From positions 1-64,000 of the forward strand of contig JAOUOD010000002.1 of the NCBI GenBank assembly GCA_029880545.1: a stretch of DNA of 64,000 nt, written 5' to 3'. Below the pieces are notes generated by a model. That model had not been told where the DNA came from and made no database searches. It worked only from the letters and a program-made list of their open reading frames with translations. Made by a program: the position numbers and the translations under genes. This DNA comes from Gammaproteobacteria bacterium. Lineage in GTDB: Bacteria > Pseudomonadota > Gammaproteobacteria > Acidiferrobacterales > SZUA-150. Shown piece by piece: positions 17,775 to 25,758 of this stretch. How positions within the stretch are numbered: the stretch's first letter is position 1; every line of letters starts with the position of its first letter.

Positions 17775-18749
17775 ATGCAATGTACAAACACATCACCGGC
17801 TGCCAATGAATTTGATGTCATGCTGGCCCGGCATGATACCCGCCGCCTGAAACGCGCCCCGCTTCGAGACTTGCAGATCAACATCGGTTGGCTGTGTAAC
17901 CAGGCGTGCAATCATTGTCATGTAGATGCCGGACCCAGGCGGACAGAAATCATGTCTGCTGAAACAGTCGATCGTATTATCGACTGGATCGGCACACATA
18001 ACATGCGCTCTGTTGATATCACCGGTGGTGCGCCGGAGCTCAATCCGCATTTCCGTCGCCTGGTCGAGGCCTGCAGAAAACAGGACGTGGCAGTTACCAG
18101 TCGCTGTAACCTGACCGTACTGGAGGAGCCAGGACAGGAAGACACGGCATCATGGTATGCGACAAACAATGTTCGCCTGGTCTGCTCCCTGCCCTGCTAC
18201 AGTGAAATCAACGTCGACAGCCAGCGCGGCAAGGGCGTCTTTGAGAAGAGCATTCGCATGCTGCAAACCCTGAATGCACTGGGTTACGGTGATACCCTGC
18301 AACTTGACCTGATGTATAACCCCGGTGGCGCCTTCCTGCCACCATCCCAGCCCTCTCTGGAACATGACTACCGGAAACGACTGCTTGATGATTTCGGAAT
18401 TCGGTTTTCCAGCCTGCTGGTATTGAGCAACCTTCCTATCAGCCGGTTTGCACATTATCTCGAACGTACCGGTCAGTGCGAAAGCTACATGCAGTTGCTC
18501 AAGGATAACTTCAACCCGGATACGCTCGACGGGCTAATGTGCCGTCACCTGGTCAGCGTTGACTGGCAGGGGCGCGTGTATGATTGCGATTTCAACCAGA
18601 TACTGGGTCTTGGTCTCGGCTATCGACGCAATACCCGGCTCTGGGATATTGACCCTGACATGCTGTACGAAACCATCATTGCCACCGACTCCCATTGCCT
18701 CGGATGTACTGCCGGCGCCGGCAGCAGTTGCGGTGGCAGTCTCGCCTGA
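17775..18749 (+). CDS. arsS: ArsS-family radical SAM protein (DUF3641 C-terminus)
   Basis: A 324-residue protein with the radical SAM cluster CNQACNHC inside INIGWLCNQACNHCHVDAGP, then DITGGAPELNPHFR and a Cys-rich C-terminal DUF3641 region (MCRHLVSVDWQGRVYDCDFN, ending HCLGCTAGAGSSCGGSL). This is the full ArsS architecture; characterised ArsS links a 5'-deoxyadenosyl group to dimethylated arsenic in arsenosugar synthesis. No arsM is present in the window. The gene lies 9 bases after doxX in the MNIO operon, so a role in that pathway is possible; arsenic chemistry is equally open. The two glycosyltransferases at 21.4-22.8 kb belong to families named after the same pathway. Confidence 0.85.
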   Translation: MQCTNTSPAANEFDVMLARHDTRRLKRAPLRDLQINIGWLCNQACNHCHVDAGPRRTEIMSAETVDRIIDWIGTHNMRSVDITGGAPELNPHFRRLVEACRKQDVAVTSRCNLTVLEEPGQEDTASWYATNNVRLVCSLPCYSEINVDSQRGKGVFEKSIRMLQTLNALGYGDTLQLDLMYNPGGAFLPPSQPSLEHDYRKRLLDDFGIRFSSLLVLSNLPISRFAHYLERTGQCESYMQLLKDNFNPDTLDGLMCRHLVSVDWQGRVYDCDFNQILGLGLGYRRNTRLWDIDPDMLYETIIATDSHCLGCTAGAGSSCGGSLA

Positions 18750-18763
18750 TTGGCTACTGCCAC
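18733..18763. repeat. 8-bp inverted repeat at the end of the radical SAM gene
   Basis: GTGGCAGT at 18733-18740 is the exact complement of ACTGCCAC at 18756-18763, with 15 bases between. It overlaps the last codons of the radical SAM gene and the first 9-bp repeat unit, so it could be a weak transcript-ending hairpin or half of an activator site. Confidence 0.55.
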
Positions 18764-18802
18764 TTCTGCCACTTCTGCCACATTTACTGCCACTTCTGCC
18801 AC
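18755..18802. repeat. Five tandem 9-bp repeats, T(T/A)CTGCCAC
   Basis: Units start at 18755, 18764, 18773, 18785 and 18794; a 3-base spacer (ATT) separates the third and fourth. The array is non-coding, immediately after the radical SAM stop, and ends about 63 bases before the -24 element of the sigma-54 promoter. That is the usual position of upstream activator sites. It may bind the sigma-54 activator encoded at 19981-21321. Confidence 0.75.
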
Positions 18803-18864
18803 AAGGCCAGCCAGCCAGCCCGAAGTTTATCGATAACTCGTTGATAATCTGCGCTATTCATTTC

Positions 18865-18880
18865 TGGCACAACGATTGCA
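18865..18880 (+). promoter_or_regulatory. Sigma-54 (-24/-12) promoter
   Basis: CTGGCACAACGATTGCA at 18864-18880 matches the consensus YTGGCACGrNNNTTGCW at nearly every position. The GG (18866-18867) and GC (18878-18879) are 12 bases apart, one turn plus, as required. Transcription would start near 18891 and read the small secreted protein and the rhodanese. A sigma-54 activator gene faces it from the other side. Confidence 0.75.
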
Positions 18881-18987
18881 GTAATTCATTCATATAACGA
18901 TTACCGATGGCGGGCGAGATACCGTGCAAGCCCGGGCATTGAGGGATCGAACCTGCTTCAACAAACATAGTGTAGAGGGGATGTACC

Positions 18988-19209
18988 ATGTTGAATCGAA
19001 TTATTCTTTCAGCCGTGCTCGGCTGTTTTGCTCTGCCTGCCAACGCCGCCGTTCAAAACGACAACTCCCGGGCTTCTCTTGCCGCGCAAAACTCCGCTTT
19101 GTGCGGACCACTGGTCTTTGAAGAAGAAGACTCCGCCAAGAAGAAAGATGGCAAAAAGCCCAAACCATCCGGTGATGGCTCGAACCCGGAAGACAACTGT
19201 GACGACTAG
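18988..19209 (+). CDS. Small secreted protein with two cysteines and a charged tail
   Basis: The 73-residue product has a signal peptide (about 1-20, cleavage after PANA) and a mature part of about 53 residues. One Cys is in SALCGPLVFEEED, followed by a Lys-rich run (KKKDGKKPKP), and a second Cys is in the terminal EDNCDD. AGAGGGG precedes ATG 18988. I recognise no family. It lies just downstream of the sigma-54 promoter and 58 bases before the rhodanese, so the two are probably exported and act together. A metal- or sulfur-binding role is a guess from the two Cys and the charge pattern. Confidence 0.65.
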   Translation: MLNRIILSAVLGCFALPANAAVQNDNSRASLAAQNSALCGPLVFEEEDSAKKKDGKKPKPSGDGSNPEDNCDD

Positions 19210-19267
19210 TTTCCCAACCAGTAAACACGCTCCAAAAACTACTCTTTAATAAGGAGGAGACCGCAGA

Positions 19268-19924
19268 ATGAAAAAACTCACCGTGATTACAATCGGTATT
19301 ACCCTGGCAATTTCCCTGTCCAACAGCGTCAACGCAAAATCCGGGAAGGTCAATATCAGCCCGGATGTCGCCTCGGTAACAGTCAAGCACAATGGCAAGA
19401 ATGTAAGTATTGCGCGCAACCAGGACAACAAGGCGACGGTTAACCCCGATTTCGCCAAGACGTCCCGGCCGTGCCCGCCGTTCTGCATTCAACCCTCGGT
19501 ACTGGCGCCGGGCGTGGAAACCATTGCTGAACTGGAAATGCTGGAATACCTGAAGAAAATGAAAGACGGTGACACTTCAATCATCGTGGTGGATTCACGT
19601 ACACCGGACTGGGTTGAAAAAGGCACCATTCCAGGATCCATCAATATCCCGTGGAAGCTCATGAACATGGACAAGGGTGCTGACCCGATCTCCGTGTCCG
19701 AAATTCTTCAGAAGCATTTTGGTGTCAAGGAACGCGAAGGCCTGCTTGATTTCAGCGGTGCAAAAACAGCGGTCATGTTCTGCAATGGCATGTGGTGTGG
19801 CCAGTCACCCAACAACATCAAGAATATGCTGAAACTGGGCTACCCGGAACACAAGATCAAATGGTACCGCGGCGGCATGCAGGACTGGGAAATTCTGGGC
19901 TTGTCCACGGTAAAAGGGAAATAG
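19268..19924 (+). CDS. Periplasmic rhodanese-domain protein
   Basis: The 218-residue protein has a signal peptide (about 1-23, MKKLTVITIGITLAISLSNS). The mature N-terminal region contains RPCPPFCIQPS, and a single rhodanese domain (about 85-215) follows. The active-site loop is FCNGMWCGQS: a Cys in the catalytic position plus a second Cys in the loop where an Arg is usual. Rhodaneses move sulfane sulfur between donors and thiols. GGAGGAG precedes ATG 19268. It should be cotranscribed with the small secreted protein from the sigma-54 promoter, and a strong terminator follows at 19971. Confidence 0.88.
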   Translation: MKKLTVITIGITLAISLSNSVNAKSGKVNISPDVASVTVKHNGKNVSIARNQDNKATVNPDFAKTSRPCPPFCIQPSVLAPGVETIAELEMLEYLKKMKDGDTSIIVVDSRTPDWVEKGTIPGSINIPWKLMNMDKGADPISVSEILQKHFGVKEREGLLDFSGAKTAVMFCNGMWCGQSPNNIKNMLKLGYPEHKIKWYRGGMQDWEILGLSTVKGK

Positions 19925-19970
19925 CCCTCTAACACGATTTACGATTCCCTCCACTATATGTGAAGTTATA

Positions 19971-20002
19971 CCGGGGCAAATCATGCCCCGGGATTTTTTT
20001 TT
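19971..20002 (+). terminator. Rho-independent terminator after the rhodanese gene
   Basis: CCGGGGCA (19971-19978) pairs with TGCCCCGG (19984-19991), followed by a run of nine T. It overlaps the last codons of the convergent sigma-54 activator gene. Confidence 0.9.
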
Positions 20003-21321
20003 CGCATCCGGCTGATGTAGCGATAAAGGGTGCGCTCACCCACGCCCAGCGACGAAGCTGCCTTGCCCCGATGACCACCGGCCTGTGCCAGCGCCTGCAT
20101 CACCTCGTCTTCGTTCAGGCGTCTTTGCTTGTACAACAGGGCATCGCTACTCAGTTGCGCACATCGACCTGCCCGGGAGACATTAACCGATTGATCGCCG
20201 CCAAACACCAGGTGTTCCGGCCTGAGTGGTTCATTACCCGCAAGTATCGCCGCACGCTCAATGATATTCCGCAACTCCCGAACGTTCCCGGGATAGTCGT
20301 AACCCAGCAATGATTCAATAACCTCGGGTGACAACGGCAATAACCGATCACCGTCCGGCAAGACTGACAGGAACGTCTCCGTGAGCGCCGGGATATCATC
20401 GATATGGTCACGCAAGGCCGGTATCTGCACCGGAAAAGCGCTCAACCGGTAATACAAGTCGTTGCGGAACTGTCCCTCCTGGATCATGAACCGGAGATCA
20501 CGATTGGTAGCGGCAATAATACGCACATCAACATCAATATATTCCGTACCGCCGACTCGTCGTATCTTGCCGGTCTCGAGGGCACGCAATAGACGCGTCT
20601 GCATGGCCAGCGGCATTTCACCAATCTCGTCAATAAACAGGGTTCCGCCACGAGCGGCTTCAAACAAACCGATCTTGCGCTTGTCGGCACCGGTGAACGC
20701 GGCCTTTTCGTGACCGAACAACTCTGACTCAATCAGGCTGTCGTTGATTGCGCCGCAATCAAGAACCATGAACGGTCCGACCGTGCGCCTGGAAAACTGG
20801 TGAATATATTCCGCCACGCATTCCTTGCCGACACCACTTTCTCCCTGCAACAACACCGTGGCGTCAGTAGGCGCCGCCCTTTGCAGCAGCCCCACCAGGT
20901 GCAACCACGGGCGTGAACGGCCGACCAGGCCACAGGCTTCCTTGGTGGTATGGGCAACAGGATGAATGGTTTCACCCATGTACAGCACTTCGCCGTCTTC
21001 ACCGACAATGGGAGCTGCGCGAAGCTGGACATATTCCTCGTGTCCTTCGCAGTCATAATGAATATGCATAACCTGGGTGGATTTGCCGGTACGAAACACT
21101 TCCTCCAGCGGGCACAATTCACCATGCTGACTGCATGGCACATCGGAGTGATGCGAGACCTTGTGACAGCACTGGCCAACGACTTCATCAGCAGATTTCT
21201 GGAAACGCTCGAGATATGCGCGGTTTGCCGCCAGGATCCGGTAGTTCCGATCCATAACCACAAATGGTTCGGGCAGAATATCAATTATCTGCTCGCAGGA
21301 CGGCTTGACCATTCTATCCAT
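19981..21321 (-). CDS. Sigma-54-dependent activator with cysteine-rich PAS domain
   Basis: A 446-residue bacterial enhancer-binding protein. The PAS domain (about 8-120) contains a Cys/His cluster, GQCCHKVSHHSDVPC then LCPLEEVF, which could hold a metal or Fe-S centre or act as a redox switch. The AAA+ domain follows (about 133-365) with Walker A GESGVGKE, Walker B GTLFIDEIGEMP and an arginine-finger region. A Fis-type helix-turn-helix (about 405-440, GKAASSLGVGERTLYRYI) ends the chain. The sigma-54-contact loop reads AAFTGA instead of GAFTGA. It converges on the rhodanese gene and is the obvious regulator of the -24/-12 promoter at 18865. Confidence 0.92.
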   Translation of the reverse strand: MDRMVKPSCEQIIDILPEPFVVMDRNYRILAANRAYLERFQKSADEVVGQCCHKVSHHSDVPCSQHGELCPLEEVFRTGKSTQVMHIHYDCEGHEEYVQLRAAPIVGEDGEVLYMGETIHPVAHTTKEACGLVGRSRPWLHLVGLLQRAAPTDATVLLQGESGVGKECVAEYIHQFSRRTVGPFMVLDCGAINDSLIESELFGHEKAAFTGADKRKIGLFEAARGGTLFIDEIGEMPLAMQTRLLRALETGKIRRVGGTEYIDVDVRIIAATNRDLRFMIQEGQFRNDLYYRLSAFPVQIPALRDHIDDIPALTETFLSVLPDGDRLLPLSPEVIESLLGYDYPGNVRELRNIIERAAILAGNEPLRPEHLVFGGDQSVNVSRAGRCAQLSSDALLYKQRRLNEDEVMQALAQAGGHRGKAASSLGVGERTLYRYISRMRKKNPGA

Positions 21322-21386
21322 TGCACACCCTCGAATTCATTGATTCAAGTAATATACAACAAATAATAGGCCAATAAGCCGGGGTT

Positions 21387-22049
21387 TTAAACCTTTGATG
21401 TCACTGACAGTTGTTCGATGAATGCTGCCAGCCCGGGGAACCGGGGCACAATTTCCTCCACATCCTCATACGTATCAATATCTTGGGCCTCCGGCAGTAC
21501 TAGCGGAGACATGCCCAGCTCCCGGAATCGTTCCATGGTCCCGGCATATACGGATGCCGCACCCCACGGCAGGCCCAGAAACAGCCGTGGTCGCGGCTTT
21601 CGCAATCCTAACAAATAATATCCGCCGTCCAGGCTTGGCGCGATGATCGCCTGCTCCGTAATACTGGCCTGCCACGCCAGGGGCAAGACTCCGGCCAGTG
21701 CATACGGGCTATCGGTCCCGATAATCACCGCAAATTCATGCGCAACCAGGCTGCGCACCAGCTCCTGCTGCATTTTATTGCCAAGATCGCCTTCCACCTG
21801 GGGACGGCATTCGAGCGCATATTGGCGACACAACTGCTCAACCAGCGGGTGCCGGCAATCCGGTGATACCGCCAGCACTACCGAGCCCGGCCAGGTTGCG
21901 GTTGCCTGCTCTACGGTCTGGCGTAACAGAAATCCGGCAATGGCGGCAGCACCGACATCGCCGTACACCGGGGCGAGACGCGTCTTGGCCATACCTGGTA
22001 ACGGTTGCCTGGCCATAATAACCAGCTCGGCTTTATGCTCAGCGCTCAT
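21387..22049 (-). CDS. DUF2064 / TIGR04282-type glycosyltransferase
   Basis: A 220-residue nucleotidyl/glycosyltransferase-fold protein beginning AELVIMARQPLPGMAKTRLA, with GTDSPYALAG and the SLDGGYYLLGL motif. The family is labelled 'arsenosugar biosynthesis glycosyltransferase' in TIGRFAM, although direct biochemical support is thin. I chose ATG 22049, which overlaps the upstream glycosyltransferase by 11 bases; earlier in-frame starts lie inside that gene. Last gene of an argG-gloA-led run on the minus strand. Confidence 0.85.
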   Translation of the reverse strand: MSAEHKAELVIMARQPLPGMAKTRLAPVYGDVGAAAIAGFLLRQTVEQATATWPGSVVLAVSPDCRHPLVEQLCRQYALECRPQVEGDLGNKMQQELVRSLVAHEFAVIIGTDSPYALAGVLPLAWQASITEQAIIAPSLDGGYYLLGLRKPRPRLFLGLPWGAASVYAGTMERFRELGMSPLVLPEAQDIDTYEDVEEIVPRFPGLAAFIEQLSVTSKV

Positions 22050-22779
22050 GCAAATACCTGGCTGCCAGCCGCTGCGGTGCTGCACCGCGCCAGTAACGCC
22101 ATCGCAGCCACCACATCTGCACAACCGTTCGTGTGATACCTCGATTGAGCCAACGCCGCGCATCAGTTGTGGCGCTTTCATGAATACAGGCGGGCGCACC
22201 TACTCCAAGCAGGCGGGCGCTCATCTCAATATCTTCCATCAGCATGATCGGGGCAAAGCCGTCCAGCATCACAAATACATCACGACGCACAAACATGGCC
22301 TGGTCGCCGGTACAAATACCGGTCAAACAGGAACGCAGGTTCATCATGAACGCTACCCGTTTCAGCAGCCACCGGTCCTCTTTGAAACGCACGTCAAAGC
22401 GGCCCCATTCACTTCCTTGCAGAATCGCCCTGCTGATCTGCTTCATCGCATCATCCGGCAACCGGGTATCGGCATGAAGAAATACAATGACATCACCGCG
22501 ACAACATCGCGCCCCGGCATTCATCTGGTTTGCCCGCCCGGCGGTTGCGCGCACCAGGCTGATATTGTCATTGGCAACATACTGACCCAGCAGTTCGAGT
22601 GTGCCGTCATGACTGCCGCCATCAACAATGATTATTTCACACGCGTTGTTCTGGTGTGACAGGAGGTGTTCAACAAGGGATTTGATGACCCGGATTTCGT
22701 TCAGCACCGGCACAACGATGCTGATCGCCGGTGTTTTGCGGGCTAACTGATCTTCAGCAGCTTTTTGCGAATCAGCCAT
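22039..22779 (-). CDS. Family 2 glycosyltransferase, TIGR04283 type
   Basis: A 246-residue GT2 enzyme: nucleotide-sugar start ISIVVPVLNEIRVI, then IIIVDGGSHDGT, FLHADTRLP in place of the DxD region, and LMEDIEMSARL near the acceptor site. TIGR04283 members usually sit next to the DUF2064 protein, as here, and both are named after arsenosugar synthesis by neighbourhood. The ATG at 22779 overlaps the upstream small membrane gene by 37 bases. The natural product in this organism cannot be read from the sequence. Confidence 0.88.
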   Translation of the reverse strand: MADSQKAAEDQLARKTPAISIVVPVLNEIRVIKSLVEHLLSHQNNACEIIIVDGGSHDGTLELLGQYVANDNISLVRATAGRANQMNAGARCCRGDVIVFLHADTRLPDDAMKQISRAILQGSEWGRFDVRFKEDRWLLKRVAFMMNLRSCLTGICTGDQAMFVRRDVFVMLDGFAPIMLMEDIEMSARLLGVGAPACIHESATTDARRWLNRGITRTVVQMWWLRWRYWRGAAPQRLAARYLHER

Positions 22780-22970
22780 ACCAGCAACAATACCGGGCCT
22801 GCGCCATGCATGAACAGGTCGAAGATATCAATGGGCCTGGACAGGGTTCCGGCTGCGAGCATTTTCAGCTTTTCCCACAGGTGTGGTTCGGGCTGGAACG
22901 GCGCCAACCCCAGCAGTATGGCCGGCAAGGCAATGGTAAACAGGTCCAGCTTGTCGAGCCACTTGAACAT
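22743..22970 (-). CDS. Small two-helix membrane protein of unknown function
   Basis: The 75-residue protein has two hydrophobic stretches (LFTIALPAILLGLAPF and IFDLFMHGAGPVLLLVWLI) and a central amphipathic part with HLWEKLKML. It resembles short conserved proteins sometimes labelled RND-transporter-like in Pseudomonas and relatives, without known function. It starts 2 bases after the gloA stop and overlaps the next gene, so it belongs to the argG operon. Confidence 0.75.
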   Translation of the reverse strand: MFKWLDKLDLFTIALPAILLGLAPFQPEPHLWEKLKMLAAGTLSRPIDIFDLFMHGAGPVLLLVWLIRKKLLKIS

Positions 22971-22972
22971 GT

Positions 22973-23368
22973 TCAGGCTCCCCGCGTTCCGGCCTGGATC
23001 AACTCGATCTTGTAGCCGTCCGGGTCTTCGACAAAGGCGATCACGGTTGAACCGTGTTTCATCGGGCCCGCTTCGCGCACAACATTGCCGCCACGCTTCC
23101 TGATTTCATCGCTGGCGGCATAGGCATCTTCCACTTCCAGCGCCACGTGACCAAAACCGTTGCCAAGATCATAACTGTCGGTATCCCAGTTGTGCGTCAG
23201 CTCAATAACAGCGTGTTTGTCTTCCGGGCCATAGCCGACAAATGCCAGGGTAAACTTGCCGTCAGGAAAGTCCTTGCGACGCAGCAACTGCATACCCAGC
23301 ACCTCGGTATAAAAGGTGATGGACTTGTCCAGGTCACCAACACGAATCATGGTATGCAGCATGCGCAT
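22973..23368 (-). CDS. gloA: Lactoylglutathione lyase (glyoxalase I)
   Basis: Isomerises the methylglyoxal-glutathione hemithioacetal to S-lactoylglutathione. The 131-residue length fits the Ni-dependent bacterial form. All four metal ligands stand at the positions of the E. coli enzyme: His5, Glu56, His74 and Glu122 (in [28 protein letters not shown] and YKIELIQAG). It starts 3 bases after argG and shares its transcript. Confidence 0.97.
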   Translation of the reverse strand: MRMLHTMIRVGDLDKSITFYTEVLGMQLLRRKDFPDGKFTLAFVGYGPEDKHAVIELTHNWDTDSYDLGNGFGHVALEVEDAYAASDEIRKRGGNVVREAGPMKHGSTVIAFVEDPDGYKIELIQAGTRGA

Positions 23369-23371
23369 GAC

Positions 23372-24595
23372 TTATTTCCTCGCCTTCAGCTTGGCAGCAA
23401 TACGCATGCGCAAGGCGTTGAGCTTGATGAAGCCACCGGCATCTGCCTGGTTGTAGGCACCGGCATCATCCTCGAAAGTGGCAATTTCCGGGTCAAACAG
23501 GCTGTTGCTGGCAGACTCACGGCCGGCAATAATGACATTGCCCTTGTACAGCTTTACCCGCACCTTGCCGTTGACGCCGACCTGTGATGCATCAATCATG
23601 GTTTGCATCATTTCACGCTCCGGGCTCCACCAGTAACCGTTATAGACCAGGCTGGCATAACGCGGCATCAGTTCATCCTTGAGATGAGCCACTTCACGAT
23701 CAAGTGTCAGCGATTCCATGGCGCGATGCGCCTTGAGCATAATGGTGCCCGCAGGCGTCTCATAACAGCCGCGCGACTTCATGCCGACATAGCGGTTTTC
23801 AACAATGTCATCGCGACCGATGCCGTTGTCGCCGCCCAGCTTGTTCAGGGTCTCCATCACTGTCGCCGGTGACATGGCCTTGCCATCAATAGCAACGATG
23901 TCGCCCTTTTCGTAAGTCAGTTCGATATAGGTTGGTTGGTCCGGTGCCGCTTCCGGTGATACGCTCCAGCGCCACATGTCTTCTTCCGGCTCTGACCATG
24001 GATCCTCGAGAATGCCGCCTTCGTAGGATATGTGCAGCAGGTTGGCATCCATGGAATAAGGCGACTTCTTGCCTTTTTTGAAATCAACGGGAATGCCATG
24101 CTGCTCGGCATAGGCCATGAGTTTTTCGCGAGAGTTCAGATCCCATTCGCGCCAGGGCGCAATGACTTTTACATCCGGCTTCAGGGCATAGGCGCCCAGC
24201 TCGAATCGTACCTGGTCATTGCCCTTGCCGGTGGCGCCATGGGAAATGGCGTCGGCGCCGGTCTCATTGGCAATCTCGATCAGGCGCTTGGCAATCAACG
24301 GCCGGGCAATAGAGGTACCGAGCAGGTACTCGCCTTCATAAATGGCATTGGCACGAAACATCGGGAAAACAAAATCACGCGCATATTCTTCGCGCAGGTC
24401 GTCGATATAGATTTCCTTAATGCCCATGGCCTTGGCTTTTTCACGAGCCGGCTCGACTTCCTCGCCCTGGCCGATATCGGCGGTAAACGTCACCACCTCG
24501 CAACCGTAGGTTTCTTCGAGCCATTTCAGAATAACCGAGGTATCCAGGCCTCCGGAATAGGCCAACACCACCTTGCGGACATCAGACTTCGACAT
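23372..24595 (-). CDS. argG: Argininosuccinate synthase
   Basis: Joins citrulline and aspartate with ATP in arginine synthesis. The ATP pyrophosphatase loop is [10 protein letters not shown]; other family blocks are [30 protein letters not shown] and APWREWD. I place the start at ATG 24595 (407 residues), because a GAGGAAG ribosome binding site lies 6 bases ahead; the in-frame codon at 24613 would add six residues spanning that site. First gene of the minus-strand run with gloA and the glycosyltransferases. argD and argF lie separately at 61.7-63.8 kb. Confidence 0.97.
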   Translation of the reverse strand: MSKSDVRKVVLAYSGGLDTSVILKWLEETYGCEVVTFTADIGQGEEVEPAREKAKAMGIKEIYIDDLREEYARDFVFPMFRANAIYEGEYLLGTSIARPLIAKRLIEIANETGADAISHGATGKGNDQVRFELGAYALKPDVKVIAPWREWDLNSREKLMAYAEQHGIPVDFKKGKKSPYSMDANLLHISYEGGILEDPWSEPEEDMWRWSVSPEAAPDQPTYIELTYEKGDIVAIDGKAMSPATVMETLNKLGGDNGIGRDDIVENRYVGMKSRGCYETPAGTIMLKAHRAMESLTLDREVAHLKDELMPRYASLVYNGYWWSPEREMMQTMIDASQVGVNGKVRVKLYKGNVIIAGRESASNSLFDPEIATFEDDAGAYNQADAGGFIKLNALRMRIAAKLKARK

Positions 24596-24684
24596 GTTTG
24601 CTTCCTCGCACAAAAACGAGGCGCGATTATACCCAAAACCCGGGCGATTGCGCGCCTGTTGTCGAGGTACGCGGGTGGCCGGGA

Positions 24685-25758
24685 CTACTGGATCAGGTGT
24701 ACCCGGACCCGACGGTTGATGGCGCGGTCCGGCGCGGTTTCATTGCCGCGCAGGGGCAAATATTCGCCAAAAAACCGGGTACGAATCTTGGTTTCCGGAA
24801 TGCCGGCTGTTGTCAGGTAGCGACGCACCGAGCGGGCGCGGTCGAGGGACAGCTTGAGATTGCTGCCGGCACCGCCAACGGCGTCAGTATGGCCGCTGAT
24901 GAGTACCGTCTTCACCTCCGGGTGAACTTTCAGGTAATAAATCATGTCGTTGAGCGCCTTCTGGGCATCCGGCTTCAGCTCCCACTTGCCGGTATCAAAA
25001 TGCACCATGTCCTTCATGATGGCATTGTTCGGTTCCCCGGTCACATCCAGCGCCAGGTCAGCCACTTGCACTTCAGCCTCGCCATCGTCCGGGTGTTGGC
25101 CGAGGCGAGCATGCACACCGAGCACGCCGGCCTTGGCCAGTACCTGTTTTTCACACGCCAGGAATTTTGCATAGACTGGCAGAAATTTTACTGCCGACAC
25201 CGACACCGCCAACGCGCCGTGCTCACCTTCAAACTCGTGAAAGCGGAATTCCGGGGAGCGTCCAGCCTCCAGCTGGGACAGCAGGATGCGAGCCGGGATA
25301 TTGCCCATGGCCACAGCGGTATGGTTCCCGGCCACGCCCACTTCAGGAAGCACGACCATTTTGTCATCGTGGCGCCACACGGCCGGCATTGCCTGGATCG
25401 TCGCCGTCGACTTGCTAACAGCTTCCAGCCCCTGATCCGTATGCAGCAGGAACGACATTTCTTCCGGGGTGCGCACGAACATGGCCTTGCCGTAATAAGG
25501 GATATCCTGGCGCATGAGGCAGCGGCCGTCCTTTTCTTCCAGTTCCCAGTTGGCCTCGATCAGGCGCGGACCGTACCGCCTTGGCTCCACCAGCACCGCA
25601 TGGCCGTTCAGGTTATCCGCCAGCGTATCCTCGCGGGCAGACGCATCCCCGCCCACCTCGTTTTCGTGAGTCGCCGACCACGCCAACATACTGGTCGGCA
25701 CCAGGGTCAACAGCAACAGGATTTTCGGGAAGCTGGCACGCATTTTACTACCATCCAT
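24685..25758 (-). CDS. MotY-like protein with C-terminal OmpA peptidoglycan-binding domain
   Basis: The 357-residue exported protein has a signal peptide (to about ATHE at 30). A MotY-type N domain follows, recognisable by [24 protein letters not shown] and [18 protein letters not shown]-terminal OmpA domain (about 245-357) has [26 protein letters not shown] and [10 protein letters not shown]. MotY forms the T ring that anchors Na+-type stators in Vibrio and is also found in Pseudomonas. No other flagellar gene is nearby. The true start may be the ATG at 25743, which has GGATGG upstream. Confidence 0.8.
   Translation of the reverse strand: MDGSKMRASFPKILLLLTLVPTSMLAWSATHENEVGGDASAREDTLADNLNGHAVLVEPRRYGPRLIEANWELEEKDGRCLMRQDIPYYGKAMFVRTPEEMSFLLHTDQGLEAVSKSTATIQAMPAVWRHDDKMVVLPEVGVAGNHTAVAMGNIPARILLSQLEAGRSPEFRFHEFEGEHGALAVSVSAVKFLPVYAKFLACEKQVLAKAGVLGVHARLGQHPDDGEAEVQVADLALDVTGEPNNAIMKDMVHFDTGKWELKPDAQKALNDMIYYLKVHPEVKTVLISGHTDAVGGAGSNLKLSLDRARSVRRYLTTAGIPETKIRTRFFGEYLPLRGNETAPDRAINRRVRVHLIQ

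Noticed and set aside
18755-18802. 9-bp repeats considered as a CRISPR array
   Set aside because: Units are far too short, there are no spacers, and no cas genes are near.
18940-18960. GGTTCGATCCC on the minus strand, resembling a tRNA T-loop
   Set aside because: The flanking bases do not form a T-stem and no anticodon or acceptor arm can be drawn.
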